Origin: UBA4486 sp041984885
GTDB lineage: Bacteria > Pseudomonadota > Gammaproteobacteria > Eutrophobiales > Eutrophobiaceae
Reading direction: 5' to 3'
Length of the DNA: 64,000 nt
NCBI GenBank assembly: GCA_041984885.1
Contig: JBHIXH010000002.1
Location: 49,183 to 113,182, forward strand
A program made the position numbers and the translations under genes. A model generated the notes under the pieces. That model was not told the origin of the DNA. It did no database searches and saw only the letters and a program-made list of their open reading frames with translations. Of this stretch, positions 34,513 to 43,949 are shown one piece after another (position 1 is the first letter of the stretch; each line of letters begins with the position of its first letter).

Positions 34513-35286
34513 ATGAAACTCCTGACAATTATCAAGCCGTTATTGCTAATTGCTTCCTGTCTTTCATTGACAGTGTACGCCGCCGATGACCCGTTGAAGT
34601 CGGCGGTAGATAACCGACTGAAAGCGCAACAACGGGCACTGGACTCACAAGAGAAAGTTGACACGTTAGCGAATGAAACACGCGACATGTTGCACGAATA
34701 TCGCAATGCGATCCGTTCAGTCGACAGCCTGAAGGTTTACAATAAACAACTCGCCACGTTAACAGAGAAACAACAGGAAAAACTCGATTCCATTCAGCGC
34801 CAGCTGGACAGCATAGAAGAAACCCAGCGTGACATCGTTCCATTAATGTTGCGTATGATAAAAACGCTGGAGGATTTTATCTCTCTTGATATGCCATTCC
34901 TTGCAAGCGAGCGAAACACACGGTTGACTGCGATCAAGGAAATGATGGATCGACCGGACGTAACCTTGCCGGATAAATTCCGCCGTATCATGCAGGCATA
35001 CCAGATTGAAATGGAGTACGGCAGAACCATTGAAGCGTACACGGACGCAATCGAGATAGATGGCAAAAAACACACGGTAGATATATTACGTATCGGTCGG
35101 GTGGCGATGGTATACGTTTCACTTGATAATGAAGCGAGTGGCTTCTGGAACAAGACCGGACGTAACTGGCAACCACTCGATCCCTCATACACTCGCGACC
35201 TGCAAAAGGGCATCAAGATTGCGCGTAAACAAAGTTCACCGGATCTGTTCACCATCCCGGTAACCGCACCGGAGATAATAAAATGA
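34513..35286 (+). CDS. DUF3450 family periplasmic protein of the TonB cluster
   Basis: The 257-residue protein has a signal peptide (MKLLTIIKPLLLIASCLSLT, cleavage near YAA-D) and a long coiled coil (residues 25-115, rich in Q, K, D and L). The DUF3450 C-terminal part follows, including FRRIMQAYQIEMEYGRTIEAY and DILRIGRVAMVYVSLD. DUF3450 proteins are regularly encoded with TtpC-type ExbB2 systems, where they are thought to assist energy coupling in the periplasm. It overlaps the next gene by four bases. Confidence 0.85.
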   Translation: MKLLTIIKPLLLIASCLSLTVYAADDPLKSAVDNRLKAQQRALDSQEKVDTLANETRDMLHEYRNAIRSVDSLKVYNKQLATLTEKQQEKLDSIQRQLDSIEETQRDIVPLMLRMIKTLEDFISLDMPFLASERNTRLTAIKEMMDRPDVTLPDKFRRIMQAYQIEMEYGRTIEAYTDAIEIDGKKHTVDILRIGRVAMVYVSLDNEASGFWNKTGRNWQPLDPSYTRDLQKGIKIARKQSSPDLFTIPVTAPEIIK

Positions 35287-36635
35287 GACTTGTCGTATTG
35301 ATTATGAGTCTGTTGCTGGCTTCATCCAGTACCACCGCGGCGGACAACAAAACCTTAAATGACCTGTTAAACCAGGTTAAACAGGATATTGCAGACGAAC
35401 AACTTAAACACCTGGAAAGAGAAAAGAAATTTGAATCTGCACGTGACAAACAGGCATCTTTGCTACGCCAGGCAGAAAACGACCTGGCTAAAGAGCAAGC
35501 CCTGAGTGACCAATTACGCAGCCGTTACGATTTGAACGATCGTGAAATTGAAAACCAGTCACGTATTTTAAAGGAACGAGCCGGCGCCCTGGGCGAGCTG
35601 CATGGTGTGGTTCGACAGATCGCCAGTGATGTCGATGCAATTATTGATACCTCTTACGTGTCTGCTGAAAAACCCGAACGTGATGCTGATATTGACAAGT
35701 TAACCGAGAGCAAGGAACTACCCTCAATAAAGGAACTGGAAGATCTCTGGGTATTGGCGCTGGATGAAATGACGGAGTCTTCCCGCGTTGTGCAATTCAA
35801 CAGCCCGGTGATCACCAGCAGCGGTGAAGAACAGGAACAAAAGGTCACCCGTATCGGTGTTTTCAATGCTGTCAGTAATGGCCGATTTCTACGCTTTTTA
35901 CCCGAGACAAAACAACTGGTGGAGCCCGCCGGACAACCGCCAATGCGTTTACAGACACAAGCCGCTGATCTGGAAAACAGTCAGAGCGGCATTCAGCCAT
36001 TCCCTGTCGACCCAACGCGAGGCGCACGACTGGCGTTGTATATTCTTGAGCCGGATATCAAGCAACGCATCCAACAGGGTGGACTCGTTGGCTATATCAT
36101 TATTGCAGTTGCGATCATTGGCCTTTTGATCGCTTCTGAACGTTTCATTGTACTGACTCTGATGGAAAAACGTGTCAGCAAACAATTAAAGACGAAAAAG
36201 GCCGGCGATAATGCGCTCGGTCGAATAATGCAGGTATACGAGAGTAATCCGGATGTGGATACGGAGACGCTGGAATACAAACTGGATGAAGCGATCCTGA
36301 AAGAGTTACCGAAACTGCAACGCGGTCTCGCCGCGCTCGCATTGCTGGCCGCGATAGCACCGTTGCTCGGCCTGTTAGGTACCGTCATCGGCATCATCGA
36401 GACATTCCAGTCAATCACCCTGTATGGCACCGGCGATCCCCGTGCCATGTCAGATGGCATATCCCAGGCACTGGTTACCACGGTGATGGGGCTGGTCGTT
36501 GCCATTCCCTTGTTGCTGTTACACAGCTTTCTCACATCACGCAGCAATCGATTGACGCACCTGCTGGATGAGAAAAGCAAAAGTTTTGTCGCCTTACTGG
36601 CCGAGATCAACCGTCTGAAAACTGCCAATGCCTGA
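35283..36635 (+). CDS. ttpC: TtpC-like extended MotA/TolQ/ExbB protein
   Basis: The 450-residue product has a signal peptide, a periplasmic coiled coil (about residues 30-115) and a linker domain. The ExbB-type proton channel lies in the last 190 residues (GLVGYIIIAVAIIGLLIASERFIV, then LAALALLAAIAPLLGLLGTVIGI and GISQALVTTVMGLVVAIPLLLLH). This fusion is the pattern of TtpC of the Vibrio TonB2 system, which links TonB to proton flow. Start at 35283 overlaps DUF3450. It overlaps the following ExbB by eight bases. Confidence 0.88.
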   Translation: MRLVVLIMSLLLASSSTTAADNKTLNDLLNQVKQDIADEQLKHLEREKKFESARDKQASLLRQAENDLAKEQALSDQLRSRYDLNDREIENQSRILKERAGALGELHGVVRQIASDVDAIIDTSYVSAEKPERDADIDKLTESKELPSIKELEDLWVLALDEMTESSRVVQFNSPVITSSGEEQEQKVTRIGVFNAVSNGRFLRFLPETKQLVEPAGQPPMRLQTQAADLENSQSGIQPFPVDPTRGARLALYILEPDIKQRIQQGGLVGYIIIAVAIIGLLIASERFIVLTLMEKRVSKQLKTKKAGDNALGRIMQVYESNPDVDTETLEYKLDEAILKELPKLQRGLAALALLAAIAPLLGLLGTVIGIIETFQSITLYGTGDPRAMSDGISQALVTTVMGLVVAIPLLLLHSFLTSRSNRLTHLLDEKSKSFVALLAEINRLKTANA

Positions 36636-37143
36636 TCTGTTTATCACTTTGCGGGAATTTTTCGAAAGCGGCGGCCCGGTACTGCTTATAATTTTTTTTC
36701 TATCGATATTTTTATGGTGCCTGATCGTCGAGCGTTACTGGTATTTCCAGGTAGGTTACCGGAAAAAACATGACGTCATTATCCGTATCTGGGGCAAACG
36801 TCAGGATCAATCTTCCTGGTTTGCGATGAAATTACGCGAAGGGTTATTAACCGAGATCCGGATTGCGTCAGAACATAACCTGATACCGATTCAGACGATT
36901 ATTGGTGTACTGCCTTTACTCGGACTACTGGGCACAGTCACTGGCATGATCTCGATTTTTGAGGTCATCAATGTCTTTGGCACCGGCAATGCACGCGGCA
37001 TGGCCGATGGTATCTCCCGTGCCCTGTTACCAACGACTGCCGGACTGGTCACTTCGATCGCCGGCCTGTATTTCAGCACTGATCTTTCTCGCCGTGCCAG
37101 CGTCAGAACTGATGAAGCGCGCGACCATCTAACTCATCATTAA
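36628..37143 (+). CDS. exbB: ExbB-type proton channel subunit
   Basis: The 171-residue protein has three helices (about 17-35, 90-115 and 130-152) with the ExbB core PLLGLLGTVTGMISIFEV and GISRALLPTTAGLVTSIAGL. It is the short ExbB2 of the TtpC-ExbB2-ExbD2-TonB2 layout. Proteins of this kind form the pentameric channel around an ExbD dimer in the inner membrane and use proton flow to energise TonB. Confidence 0.92.
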   Translation: MPDLFITLREFFESGGPVLLIIFFLSIFLWCLIVERYWYFQVGYRKKHDVIIRIWGKRQDQSSWFAMKLREGLLTEIRIASEHNLIPIQTIIGVLPLLGLLGTVTGMISIFEVINVFGTGNARGMADGISRALLPTTAGLVTSIAGLYFSTDLSRRASVRTDEARDHLTHH

Positions 37144-37148
37144 ACATT

Positions 37149-37553
37149 ATGCGATCACGTCACGTACAGGAACAGAATGCAGCGGCCAGTGTCAATCTGA
37201 CACCGTTAATTGATATGGTATTTATCCTGCTGATTTTCTTTCTGGTCACTGCCTCGTTCACAAAAGAGTCCGGCATCGAAGTGGACCGTCCGACGGCTTC
37301 AACGGCAACACGACAGGAACAGGGCAGCCTGATCATTGGCGTCAGTAAAACCGGAGAGATCTGGATAGAAGACCAGGCAGTCGATATCCGCTCGATTCGT
37401 GCCCATGTTGAACGCCTGCATGCACAAAATCCCGAAGGCACCGTGATCATACTGGCTGACAAGGAATCGAGTACCGGTGTTACCGTGAATGTCCTGGATC
37501 AGGTGCGCCTCGCCGGCGTAACCAACGTCGCGATCGCTGCCGCCCCTGAATAA
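37149..37553 (+). CDS. exbD: ExbD-type biopolymer transport protein
   Basis: The 134-residue protein has one N-terminal helix with the essential aspartate in VNLTPLIDMVFILLIFFLVT, followed by a periplasmic domain (IIGVSKTGEIWIEDQAVDIR and VIILADKESSTG). It is the normal length for ExbD and lies six bases after exbB. Confidence 0.93.
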   Translation: MRSRHVQEQNAAASVNLTPLIDMVFILLIFFLVTASFTKESGIEVDRPTASTATRQEQGSLIIGVSKTGEIWIEDQAVDIRSIRAHVERLHAQNPEGTVIILADKESSTGVTVNVLDQVRLAGVTNVAIAAAPE

Positions 37554-37570
37554 ACACGACGGGCATAACA

Positions 37571-38275
37571 ATGCTGTCCAGATTAAACATCTCATTTCCC
37601 CAGCCGTTACGCTTACCGACAATCATTGTGACAGCGATCGGTATCAATCTGGCGCTGTTCATTCTGATCCATAGTATGGTGACAAGCGAACAGTTTCGTC
37701 CGCCGGAGATCGAAAACATTAACCTGGTAGATTTTATTCGTTTCAAGGAACCACCTAAATCACCGGATGAGCAGATCGAGGAAGAAATTGTCGATGAGCC
37801 GCCACCACCGGAGACGCCTCCACCACCGCCAGAGATGTCCAAACCGGAACCGGTAAAACCGGAACCCGTTGAAATGGACTTGCCAACACCGCAACTGGAT
37901 GTGCCATTGAGTTTAAGTGGTCAACCGTATCTGGGCGATTTTATGAAATCAGTCAAACCGGCGCCGATCAAAAAAAGCGCGGCCCCGCCAAAACCGGCGA
38001 TTGCAACGAACCTGATACCAACGGTAAAAATACCGCCTACCTATCCAAGCAGGGCCCTGCGCCTCAATATTGAAGGAGTCGTCACGGTCGAATTTACTAT
38101 CGGGACGGATGGTAGTGTCAGTGATCCGGAAATCATCAAGGCAAAACCACCGAAAATATTTGATCGCGCTGTCTTGAAAGCCATTACAAAATGGAAGTTC
38201 AATCCGAAAATGCAAGATGGCAAGCCTGTGGCTATTCGCGCCCGTCAGGATGTGAATTTCACATTGAAAAACTAA
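37571..38275 (+). CDS. tonB: TonB energy-transducing protein
   Basis: The 234-residue protein has one N-terminal helix (IIVTAIGINLALFILIHSMV) and a Pro/Glu-rich rigid stretch at about residues 60-105 (EPPPPETPPPPPEMSKPEPV). The TonB C-terminal domain contains PPTYPSRALRLNIEGVVTVE, TIGTDGSV and KAITKWKFNP. It spans the periplasm to drive outer-membrane receptors. No TonB-dependent receptor is encoded in the window, so the cargo (iron, cobalamin or lanthanide complexes) is open. Confidence 0.93.
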   Translation: MLSRLNISFPQPLRLPTIIVTAIGINLALFILIHSMVTSEQFRPPEIENINLVDFIRFKEPPKSPDEQIEEEIVDEPPPPETPPPPPEMSKPEPVKPEPVEMDLPTPQLDVPLSLSGQPYLGDFMKSVKPAPIKKSAAPPKPAIATNLIPTVKIPPTYPSRALRLNIEGVVTVEFTIGTDGSVSDPEIIKAKPPKIFDRAVLKAITKWKFNPKMQDGKPVAIRARQDVNFTLKN

Positions 38276-38281
38276 AGCGAT

Positions 38282-39499
38282 ATGAATCTGAAATTCATAA
38301 CCCCGTTAATTTTACTGTTCGGCCTGTTCCAGAATGCCACTGTTCTCGCTGCTGACAAACAATATCAATTACAGGAAGACACTCATCAGGCCCTGAGCGA
38401 AGCGCACAAGCTGATAGAGGAAGACAAAAATAAACAGGCGCTGGGCATATTAACGAAACTTTTATCATCAGCTAATGAATATGCCTATGACAAGGCTGTC
38501 ATCAAACAAACGCTGGGCTACATTTATTACGGGCTCGAACAAATTGATTTGTCATTAAAAGCATTCGTCGATGCCGTCGAATCAAATGCCTTGCCACCAG
38601 ACGTACAACATGACTTGCATTTCACCATTGCCCAGCTCTCCATTTTTCAGGACCAGTATGATGCCGGGTTGCACTACCTGAAAAAGTGGTTTGCTAAAGA
38701 ATCTTCACCGGGTGCCGATGCTCATCTGCTTGCCGCCAGCGTTTACTTTGAACTGGAACAATATAAAAAATCGATACCCCATTTGAAAGACGCGATTCGG
38801 CTATCGGACTCCGCGCCAAAAAACTGGTATGACATGTTACTGGCGGCCTATTTTGAGACGAAGCAACTGAATCATGCTGCCCTATTGCTTGAAAAACTGA
38901 TTGTCCGCTATCCGGATGAAAAGAACTTCTGGTTGCAGCTTATCTCGGTCTGGCAACAACTGGACAAGGACAATAAAGCACTTGCCGTCAATGAGCTGGC
39001 TTATCGCCGCGGCCTGCTAAACAGTAAGGAAAAACTGAATCTTGCGAAAAGTTATTTATACCTGGAGATGCCATACAAGGCGGCGTCACTTCTTGAGAGC
39101 GAGATCGACAGCGATAACCTGAAACCTGACAGCAGTACTCTCGAACTTTTGATCAACAGTTGGTTATCAGCACAGGAAAACGACAAGGCCATTCAGGTTT
39201 TGCAAACACTTAATAACCTGGAAGAAAGCAGTGAACATAAGTTCAGACTGGCACAGCTGTTAATCGACCAGCAAAAATGGCGTCAGGCTGTGCCGTTACT
39301 GGAGAAAGTCACAAAGGACACGGGCTTTGAGCATATAGGTGAAGCATGGTTGCTACTTGGCATGAGTCAATATGAATTGAACGACAGCCAGGCGTCGCTG
39401 GCGTCATTCGGGAATGCCATGCAACATAAAAACAGCCAGGAACAGGCACGTTGGTGGATGCAACAAATCAATGAAAATATGGAAAATCAGCAAGGCTGA
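38282..39499 (+). CDS. TPR-repeat periplasmic protein of the TonB cluster
   Basis: The 405-residue product has a signal peptide (LKFITPLILLFGLFQNATVL, quoted to 20 residues, cleavage near LAA-D). About ten helical TPR-like repeats follow across residues 30-400, such as DKAVIKQTLGYIYYGLEQID and AWLLLGMSQYELNDSQASL. Such TPR proteins close the DUF3450-TtpC-ExbBD-TonB operon in many gammaproteobacteria and are needed for its function in some. It starts six bases after tonB. Confidence 0.85.
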   Translation: MNLKFITPLILLFGLFQNATVLAADKQYQLQEDTHQALSEAHKLIEEDKNKQALGILTKLLSSANEYAYDKAVIKQTLGYIYYGLEQIDLSLKAFVDAVESNALPPDVQHDLHFTIAQLSIFQDQYDAGLHYLKKWFAKESSPGADAHLLAASVYFELEQYKKSIPHLKDAIRLSDSAPKNWYDMLLAAYFETKQLNHAALLLEKLIVRYPDEKNFWLQLISVWQQLDKDNKALAVNELAYRRGLLNSKEKLNLAKSYLYLEMPYKAASLLESEIDSDNLKPDSSTLELLINSWLSAQENDKAIQVLQTLNNLEESSEHKFRLAQLLIDQQKWRQAVPLLEKVTKDTGFEHIGEAWLLLGMSQYELNDSQASLASFGNAMQHKNSQEQARWWMQQINENMENQQG

Positions 39500-39515
39500 T
39501 TGAATCGATAAGCTA

Positions 39516-40832
39516 CTAGCTATCCATTATCCCCTGCTCTGCCCGTTCCAGCACCTGGATTAACTCGGCAGCCGAGTCATACCTGTCGTCCGGTTGTTTC
39601 GCCAACAATTTTTCGAGTATCGACTGGTAGTGCTGCAACTCACCCTGCAAACGTGGAATATCTGCATGTACATGCTGGTATATCAATGCCGAAGGAGTCT
39701 GGGCAGAAAACGGCTTCTCGCCGGTCAGAAATTCATAGAACAGGATGCCGGCACTGTATAAGTCGGACCTGGCGTCAATTTCCTTGCCTTCACCCTGTTC
39801 CGGACTCATATAGTGTGGCGTACCCAGTATCTGATCAACCGCTGTCAGGTCCTGATCGTCGCCCAGTCTCTTCGAGATACCGAAATCTGCGAGTGCCAGG
39901 CTATCGTCACCACGAAACATGATATTCGCCGGTTTTAAATCACGGTGTATAACGCCATGCTTATGGATAGCATCCAGACCATAAGTGATATGCGTCAGGT
40001 AGTTGATCGCAATTTCAGGGGTGAGCCCCATTTCCATGCGTTGCTTGAGGTCACCGCGTGAGAAAAATTCCATTGCGATAAACCCGTAGTCTTCTGTGAT
40101 TCCATGATCATAGATCCTGACGACAAACGGACTATTCACACCGGCAATCAGTTCTGCCTCAAGTCGAAAACGTTCAACCAGAGACTCGGTAACGACCTTG
40201 GTCAGATCCAGTACTTTTAACACGACTGTCTGTTTATCCTGAATACGTTCGGCCAGATAGACGGTCGACATGGCCCCCTGACCTATCTGTCGAACGAATT
40301 TATAGCCGGTTTCCAGGCGTTGTGGCGGCACGACATCTTCATTTCGTTTCGGCGTCGAATACTCATATATATCACGCAACTTTGTTTTCACATTCTCGAC
40401 AATCTGGGTTGCATCATTCATCGCCTGTTGTTCATTCTGTTTTTGCTGTGGCGTGTATTCCAGTGCTTCATTAATCGCTGCGGCCAGTGATTTTGGTGTG
40501 ATGTCTTTTTTATTCAGGTAATCGGACGCCCCCTGCTTTATCGCCTTGACCGCCGTATATTCGTCACCCTCGGCTGTCAGAAACACGGTTGGCGGAAAAC
40601 CGGGCTTTTTACTGAACGTCTTTAACCATTCCAGACCGTCTTCATCCTGACCGAGATTATAATCCAGTAACAATGCGTCGTAATTTGACCAGGGGAAATC
40701 TTCACGTGGTCGACCAAGCGATCCAAGGTCATATTCTTCTATGTCTATATCTTCAAATTCCCTGTTCAGGAACAATCGCAACAACGATCGAAAATCGCTG
40801 GAGTCATCGATTATCAGAACGGTAATAGACAT
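39516..40832 (-). CDS. receiver domain fused to a Ser/Thr protein kinase
   Basis: The 438-residue protein starts with a response-regulator receiver (IDDSSDFRSLLRL; Asp57 in ALLLDYNLG as phospho-site; lysine in YLNKKDI). A linker of about 40 residues leads to a eukaryote-type kinase at about 170-430. The kinase has the glycine loop IGQGAMSTVYLAE, invariant VVLKVL lysine, catalytic HRDLKPANIM, DFGISK and the GTPHYMSPEQ activation segment. No membrane or PASTA segment is present. It starts 3 bases after the RND pump stop and is the last gene of the efflux operon. Phosphotransfer from a histidine kinase may gate the Ser/Thr kinase; the substrate is unknown. Confidence 0.9.
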   Translation of the reverse strand: MSITVLIIDDSSDFRSLLRLFLNREFEDIDIEEYDLGSLGRPREDFPWSNYDALLLDYNLGQDEDGLEWLKTFSKKPGFPPTVFLTAEGDEYTAVKAIKQGASDYLNKKDITPKSLAAAINEALEYTPQQKQNEQQAMNDATQIVENVKTKLRDIYEYSTPKRNEDVVPPQRLETGYKFVRQIGQGAMSTVYLAERIQDKQTVVLKVLDLTKVVTESLVERFRLEAELIAGVNSPFVVRIYDHGITEDYGFIAMEFFSRGDLKQRMEMGLTPEIAINYLTHITYGLDAIHKHGVIHRDLKPANIMFRGDDSLALADFGISKRLGDDQDLTAVDQILGTPHYMSPEQGEGKEIDARSDLYSAGILFYEFLTGEKPFSAQTPSALIYQHVHADIPRLQGELQHYQSILEKLLAKQPDDRYDSAAELIQVLERAEQGIMDS

Positions 40833-40835
40833 GAT

Positions 40836-43800
40836 TTAATTATCGCGTGTTGTCGAAAAGCGGGCAAACTTCAACATAACTGTCGGCATAATCAAAAGAT
40901 TAAGTACAGTAGAGGAAATCAGCCCACCAATAATGATCGCTGCCATTGGCCCCATGATCTCCCTGCCCGGATTATCGCTGTCGATGGCGATCGGCAGCAT
41001 CGCCAGTGCCGTAACCAGCGCGGTCATCAGGATCGAAGGGAGTCTTTCCTGAGCACCGCTGATTACCGTATCCATATTCCAGTCTCGTTTCTCTACTTCA
41101 ATCAGATATTGATAATGCGAAACCAGCATGATCGAGTTTCTGACAGTGATACCAAACAGCGTCACGAAACCAACGAGCGAACCAACGGACAAACTCGCCC
41201 CTGTGGCAATGACTGCGATCACACCGCCAACCAGTGCAAATGGCAAATTGATTAACATGAGTAATACATGACGAAAGCTCCGGATCGCAACATAGATCAA
41301 CATCATCACAATGGCCATGACCAGCAATGAAAGTATGATTAATTCTTCCTGTGCCTTCGCCTGTTCGATAGCCGCACCGGTAAATTCCGGATACATGCCG
41401 GCGTCAAAACTGATTTTTTCAAGCACGGCATCTTCCAGTTCGTCCATGAAGCTGACAATGTCCCGATCCTGAACAAACGCTGTAATACTTTGCAGTCGTT
41501 GGCCATCCTGGCGAAGAATATTATAGCGGCCGGTTCCCTGGCTGATATCGGCAAGTTCGGAAAGCGGCAACAATTGTCCAAAGGCAGTTTTTATCGGTAG
41601 TTGCTTTACATCGGAGATATTATTTCGTCGCTCTTCAGCCTGGATCATGACCACATCAAACAGGCGATTGTTTTCCTGGTAACTGGCAACTTTCAGACCT
41701 TCAAATGCAGTCTGGATAGTTTCCACTACTTCAACCGGGGTCAACCCGTGCGCTTTTAACTGCTCCGGTTTTATTTTGGTTGTGATAAAAGGGGTTAACG
41801 AGGATGACTGTACCTGCACACCTTTCGCACCACGAATACTGCGCATGACTTCAGCCACTTCTGCCGCTTTTTGATCGAGTTGATTCAAATCATTGCCGTA
41901 TATATTAACAACTATCGGTGTTGTATATCCGGATATGGTTTCGTAGATACGCTCGGACAGAAAATTGTAGGCTTCATACCTTATTCCTGGAAAGTCAGCG
42001 AGTATCTGCCTGATCTCATCCAGCACGGCCTGCTGCTCGCTGCCGGATAAATTAAAATCGAGGTCAACCTCAAACTCGCTGTAATGGCTGCCAAATGTAT
42101 CCGCACCACGTTCTGCCCTGCCCGCCCATTGGGAAACCGAGATCACACCCGGAATATCGAGAAACGATTTGGTCAACTGGTTGCCGATACGAATGGTCTC
42201 GGATAATGACGTGCCGGACAGACTGGATGTGTGCACAATGTAATGTCCTTCCCGTAAATTCGGAATAAACTGGCCACCTACGCCGGGCAAGATACTCAAA
42301 CCGGCAAGGCAAAACAGCAATGTCACCGTCAACATTAACCAGGGGGCATGTGAAATCAGTTGTAAACAACGCTTGTATAACGGTTGAATCAACAGGATTA
42401 ACGGCGGTTCCCGATTTTTCAGATCCTCGTTTGCTAACAGCAAATAACAAAGTGCCGGCGTGATCGTCAGTGCGACCACAAGCGACATCATAATCGATAC
42501 GATATAGGCGATTCCCAATGGTTCGAACAAACGGCCGGTAATGCCGCTGATATGCAGCAAGGGCACGAAAACCAGTGCCACAATAAAACTGGCATAGACT
42601 ACCGAACCACGCACCTCCATTGAGGCGTTATAGACGACTTCTTTTAACGGTAGCGGCTCTGCCAGTGCGCGATTTTGACGGAGTCGACGGTAGATGTTTT
42701 CCGTGTCGATGATTGCGTCATCAACTACCTCTCCGAGCGCGATCGCAAGCCCGCCAATAACCATGATGTTCAGATTGATCCCGTTCTCGAGCAGAATCAG
42801 TATCGCGGTAAGTAACGACAATGGTATTGCCAGTACGGAGATCAATGCCGTTTTGACATTAAAAAGAAACAGCGCCAGTACCAGCACAACAAACATCCCA
42901 CCCACCATCAGGTGACCGCTGATGCTGGATACCGAGCGCTCAATATAATTTGCCGGTCTGAACAGGGTCGGATGTAATTGAATATTATTTTCCGCATAAA
43001 TTTCTTCGAGACCACGAATTGCATTTTCAACCGCATTCGATACATCCAGTGTGTTGGCGCCATACTGACCAATGACCATGATCACGACGCCGTCCTGTCC
43101 CTGGATTGCCGCCTTGCTGAAAGCCGGCTCTGCACCGTAGTCAATCGTTGCCACATCAGCCAATGTCACACTGGCGCCATTAATCGATTTTACAACGACC
43201 TGTTCCAGCGATGCTTTGTCATCCGGCATACCGGAGACAGTCAGTGTCATGCGTTGATTCCGGTTTTCAACAAAGCCAACACCATGTATTCCGGTAGCAT
43301 GCCGGGCAATCTCAGCGACTTCATTAATACCCAGCTGGTATTGACGTAACTTGTCTTCATCGATCTGGATCTGCAGTTGTTTCACCTCACCGCCGAAGAC
43401 ATTGACATCAGCAACACCCGGTACACTGAGAATTGTTGGCACAAGATTCCAGTCAACCAGGCTACGTAGATCCATCAGGTTGACTGTGTCTGATGTGACG
43501 CCCATTGTCAGGATCGTCGCCGATGAAGAAGCCATCGGTACGGGCGCAGCCGGACCAACCCCGTCTGGCAGCATACCGCTGAGACCGGCAAGTCGTTCAG
43601 ACACCAGTTGTCTGTTGCGATAGATATCCGAGTCTTCATTAAAATAGACATTTACGATCGATAAGCCCTGAATGGACTCCGAGCGAATATGATCGATACC
43701 AATCAGGCCGGATAATGCCGACTCGATCGGTCGTGTCACCAGGATCTCAACCTGATTCGTTGAATAGCCGGGTGCCTCTGTTTGCACCACGATAAGATTT

Positions 43801-43931
43801 GGAGAAAACTCGGGAAAAATATCAAGACCTGCGCGCGATAATCGGTACACGCTGTAACACATCAACAATACTGCTGCTGCAACGACGACACCACGATAGT
43901 TGATTGAAAAACGGACGAGAGCGGCTAACAC
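40836..43931 (-). CDS. heavy-metal-type RND efflux pump subunit (CzcA/CusA-like)
   Basis: The 1031-residue protein has twelve helices and two large periplasmic loops. Motifs include FSINYRGVVVAAAVLLMCYS at the start, GLDIFPEFSPNLIVVQTEAPG, the helix 4 segment GLAIALGEVVDDAIIDTENI with the charged relay and FVPLLHISGITGRLFEPLG. The pattern is that of the HME branch that exports metal cations, though single-gene prediction of the substrate is unsafe. It is encoded between its adaptor and the receiver-kinase gene. Confidence 0.88.
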   Translation of the reverse strand: MLAALVRFSINYRGVVVAAAVLLMCYSVYRLSRAGLDIFPEFSPNLIVVQTEAPGYSTNQVEILVTRPIESALSGLIGIDHIRSESIQGLSIVNVYFNEDSDIYRNRQLVSERLAGLSGMLPDGVGPAAPVPMASSSATILTMGVTSDTVNLMDLRSLVDWNLVPTILSVPGVADVNVFGGEVKQLQIQIDEDKLRQYQLGINEVAEIARHATGIHGVGFVENRNQRMTLTVSGMPDDKASLEQVVVKSINGASVTLADVATIDYGAEPAFSKAAIQGQDGVVIMVIGQYGANTLDVSNAVENAIRGLEEIYAENNIQLHPTLFRPANYIERSVSSISGHLMVGGMFVVLVLALFLFNVKTALISVLAIPLSLLTAILILLENGINLNIMVIGGLAIALGEVVDDAIIDTENIYRRLRQNRALAEPLPLKEVVYNASMEVRGSVVYASFIVALVFVPLLHISGITGRLFEPLGIAYIVSIMMSLVVALTITPALCYLLLANEDLKNREPPLILLIQPLYKRCLQLISHAPWLMLTVTLLFCLAGLSILPGVGGQFIPNLREGHYIVHTSSLSGTSLSETIRIGNQLTKSFLDIPGVISVSQWAGRAERGADTFGSHYSEFEVDLDFNLSGSEQQAVLDEIRQILADFPGIRYEAYNFLSERIYETISGYTTPIVVNIYGNDLNQLDQKAAEVAEVMRSIRGAKGVQVQSSSLTPFITTKIKPEQLKAHGLTPVEVVETIQTAFEGLKVASYQENNRLFDVVMIQAEERRNNISDVKQLPIKTAFGQLLPLSELADISQGTGRYNILRQDGQRLQSITAFVQDRDIVSFMDELEDAVLEKISFDAGMYPEFTGAAIEQAKAQEELIILSLLVMAIVMMLIYVAIRSFRHVLLMLINLPFALVGGVIAVIATGASLSVGSLVGFVTLFGITVRNSIMLVSHYQYLIEVEKRDWNMDTVISGAQERLPSILMTALVTALAMLPIAIDSDNPGREIMGPMAAIIIGGLISSTVLNLLIMPTVMLKFARFSTTRDN

Positions 43932-43949
43932 TACGGCTCTGGCCTCTTG

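Noticed and set aside
36092..36628. 178-codon frame opposite the TtpC gene
   Set aside because: Shadow of the ExbB-type helices; no independent support.
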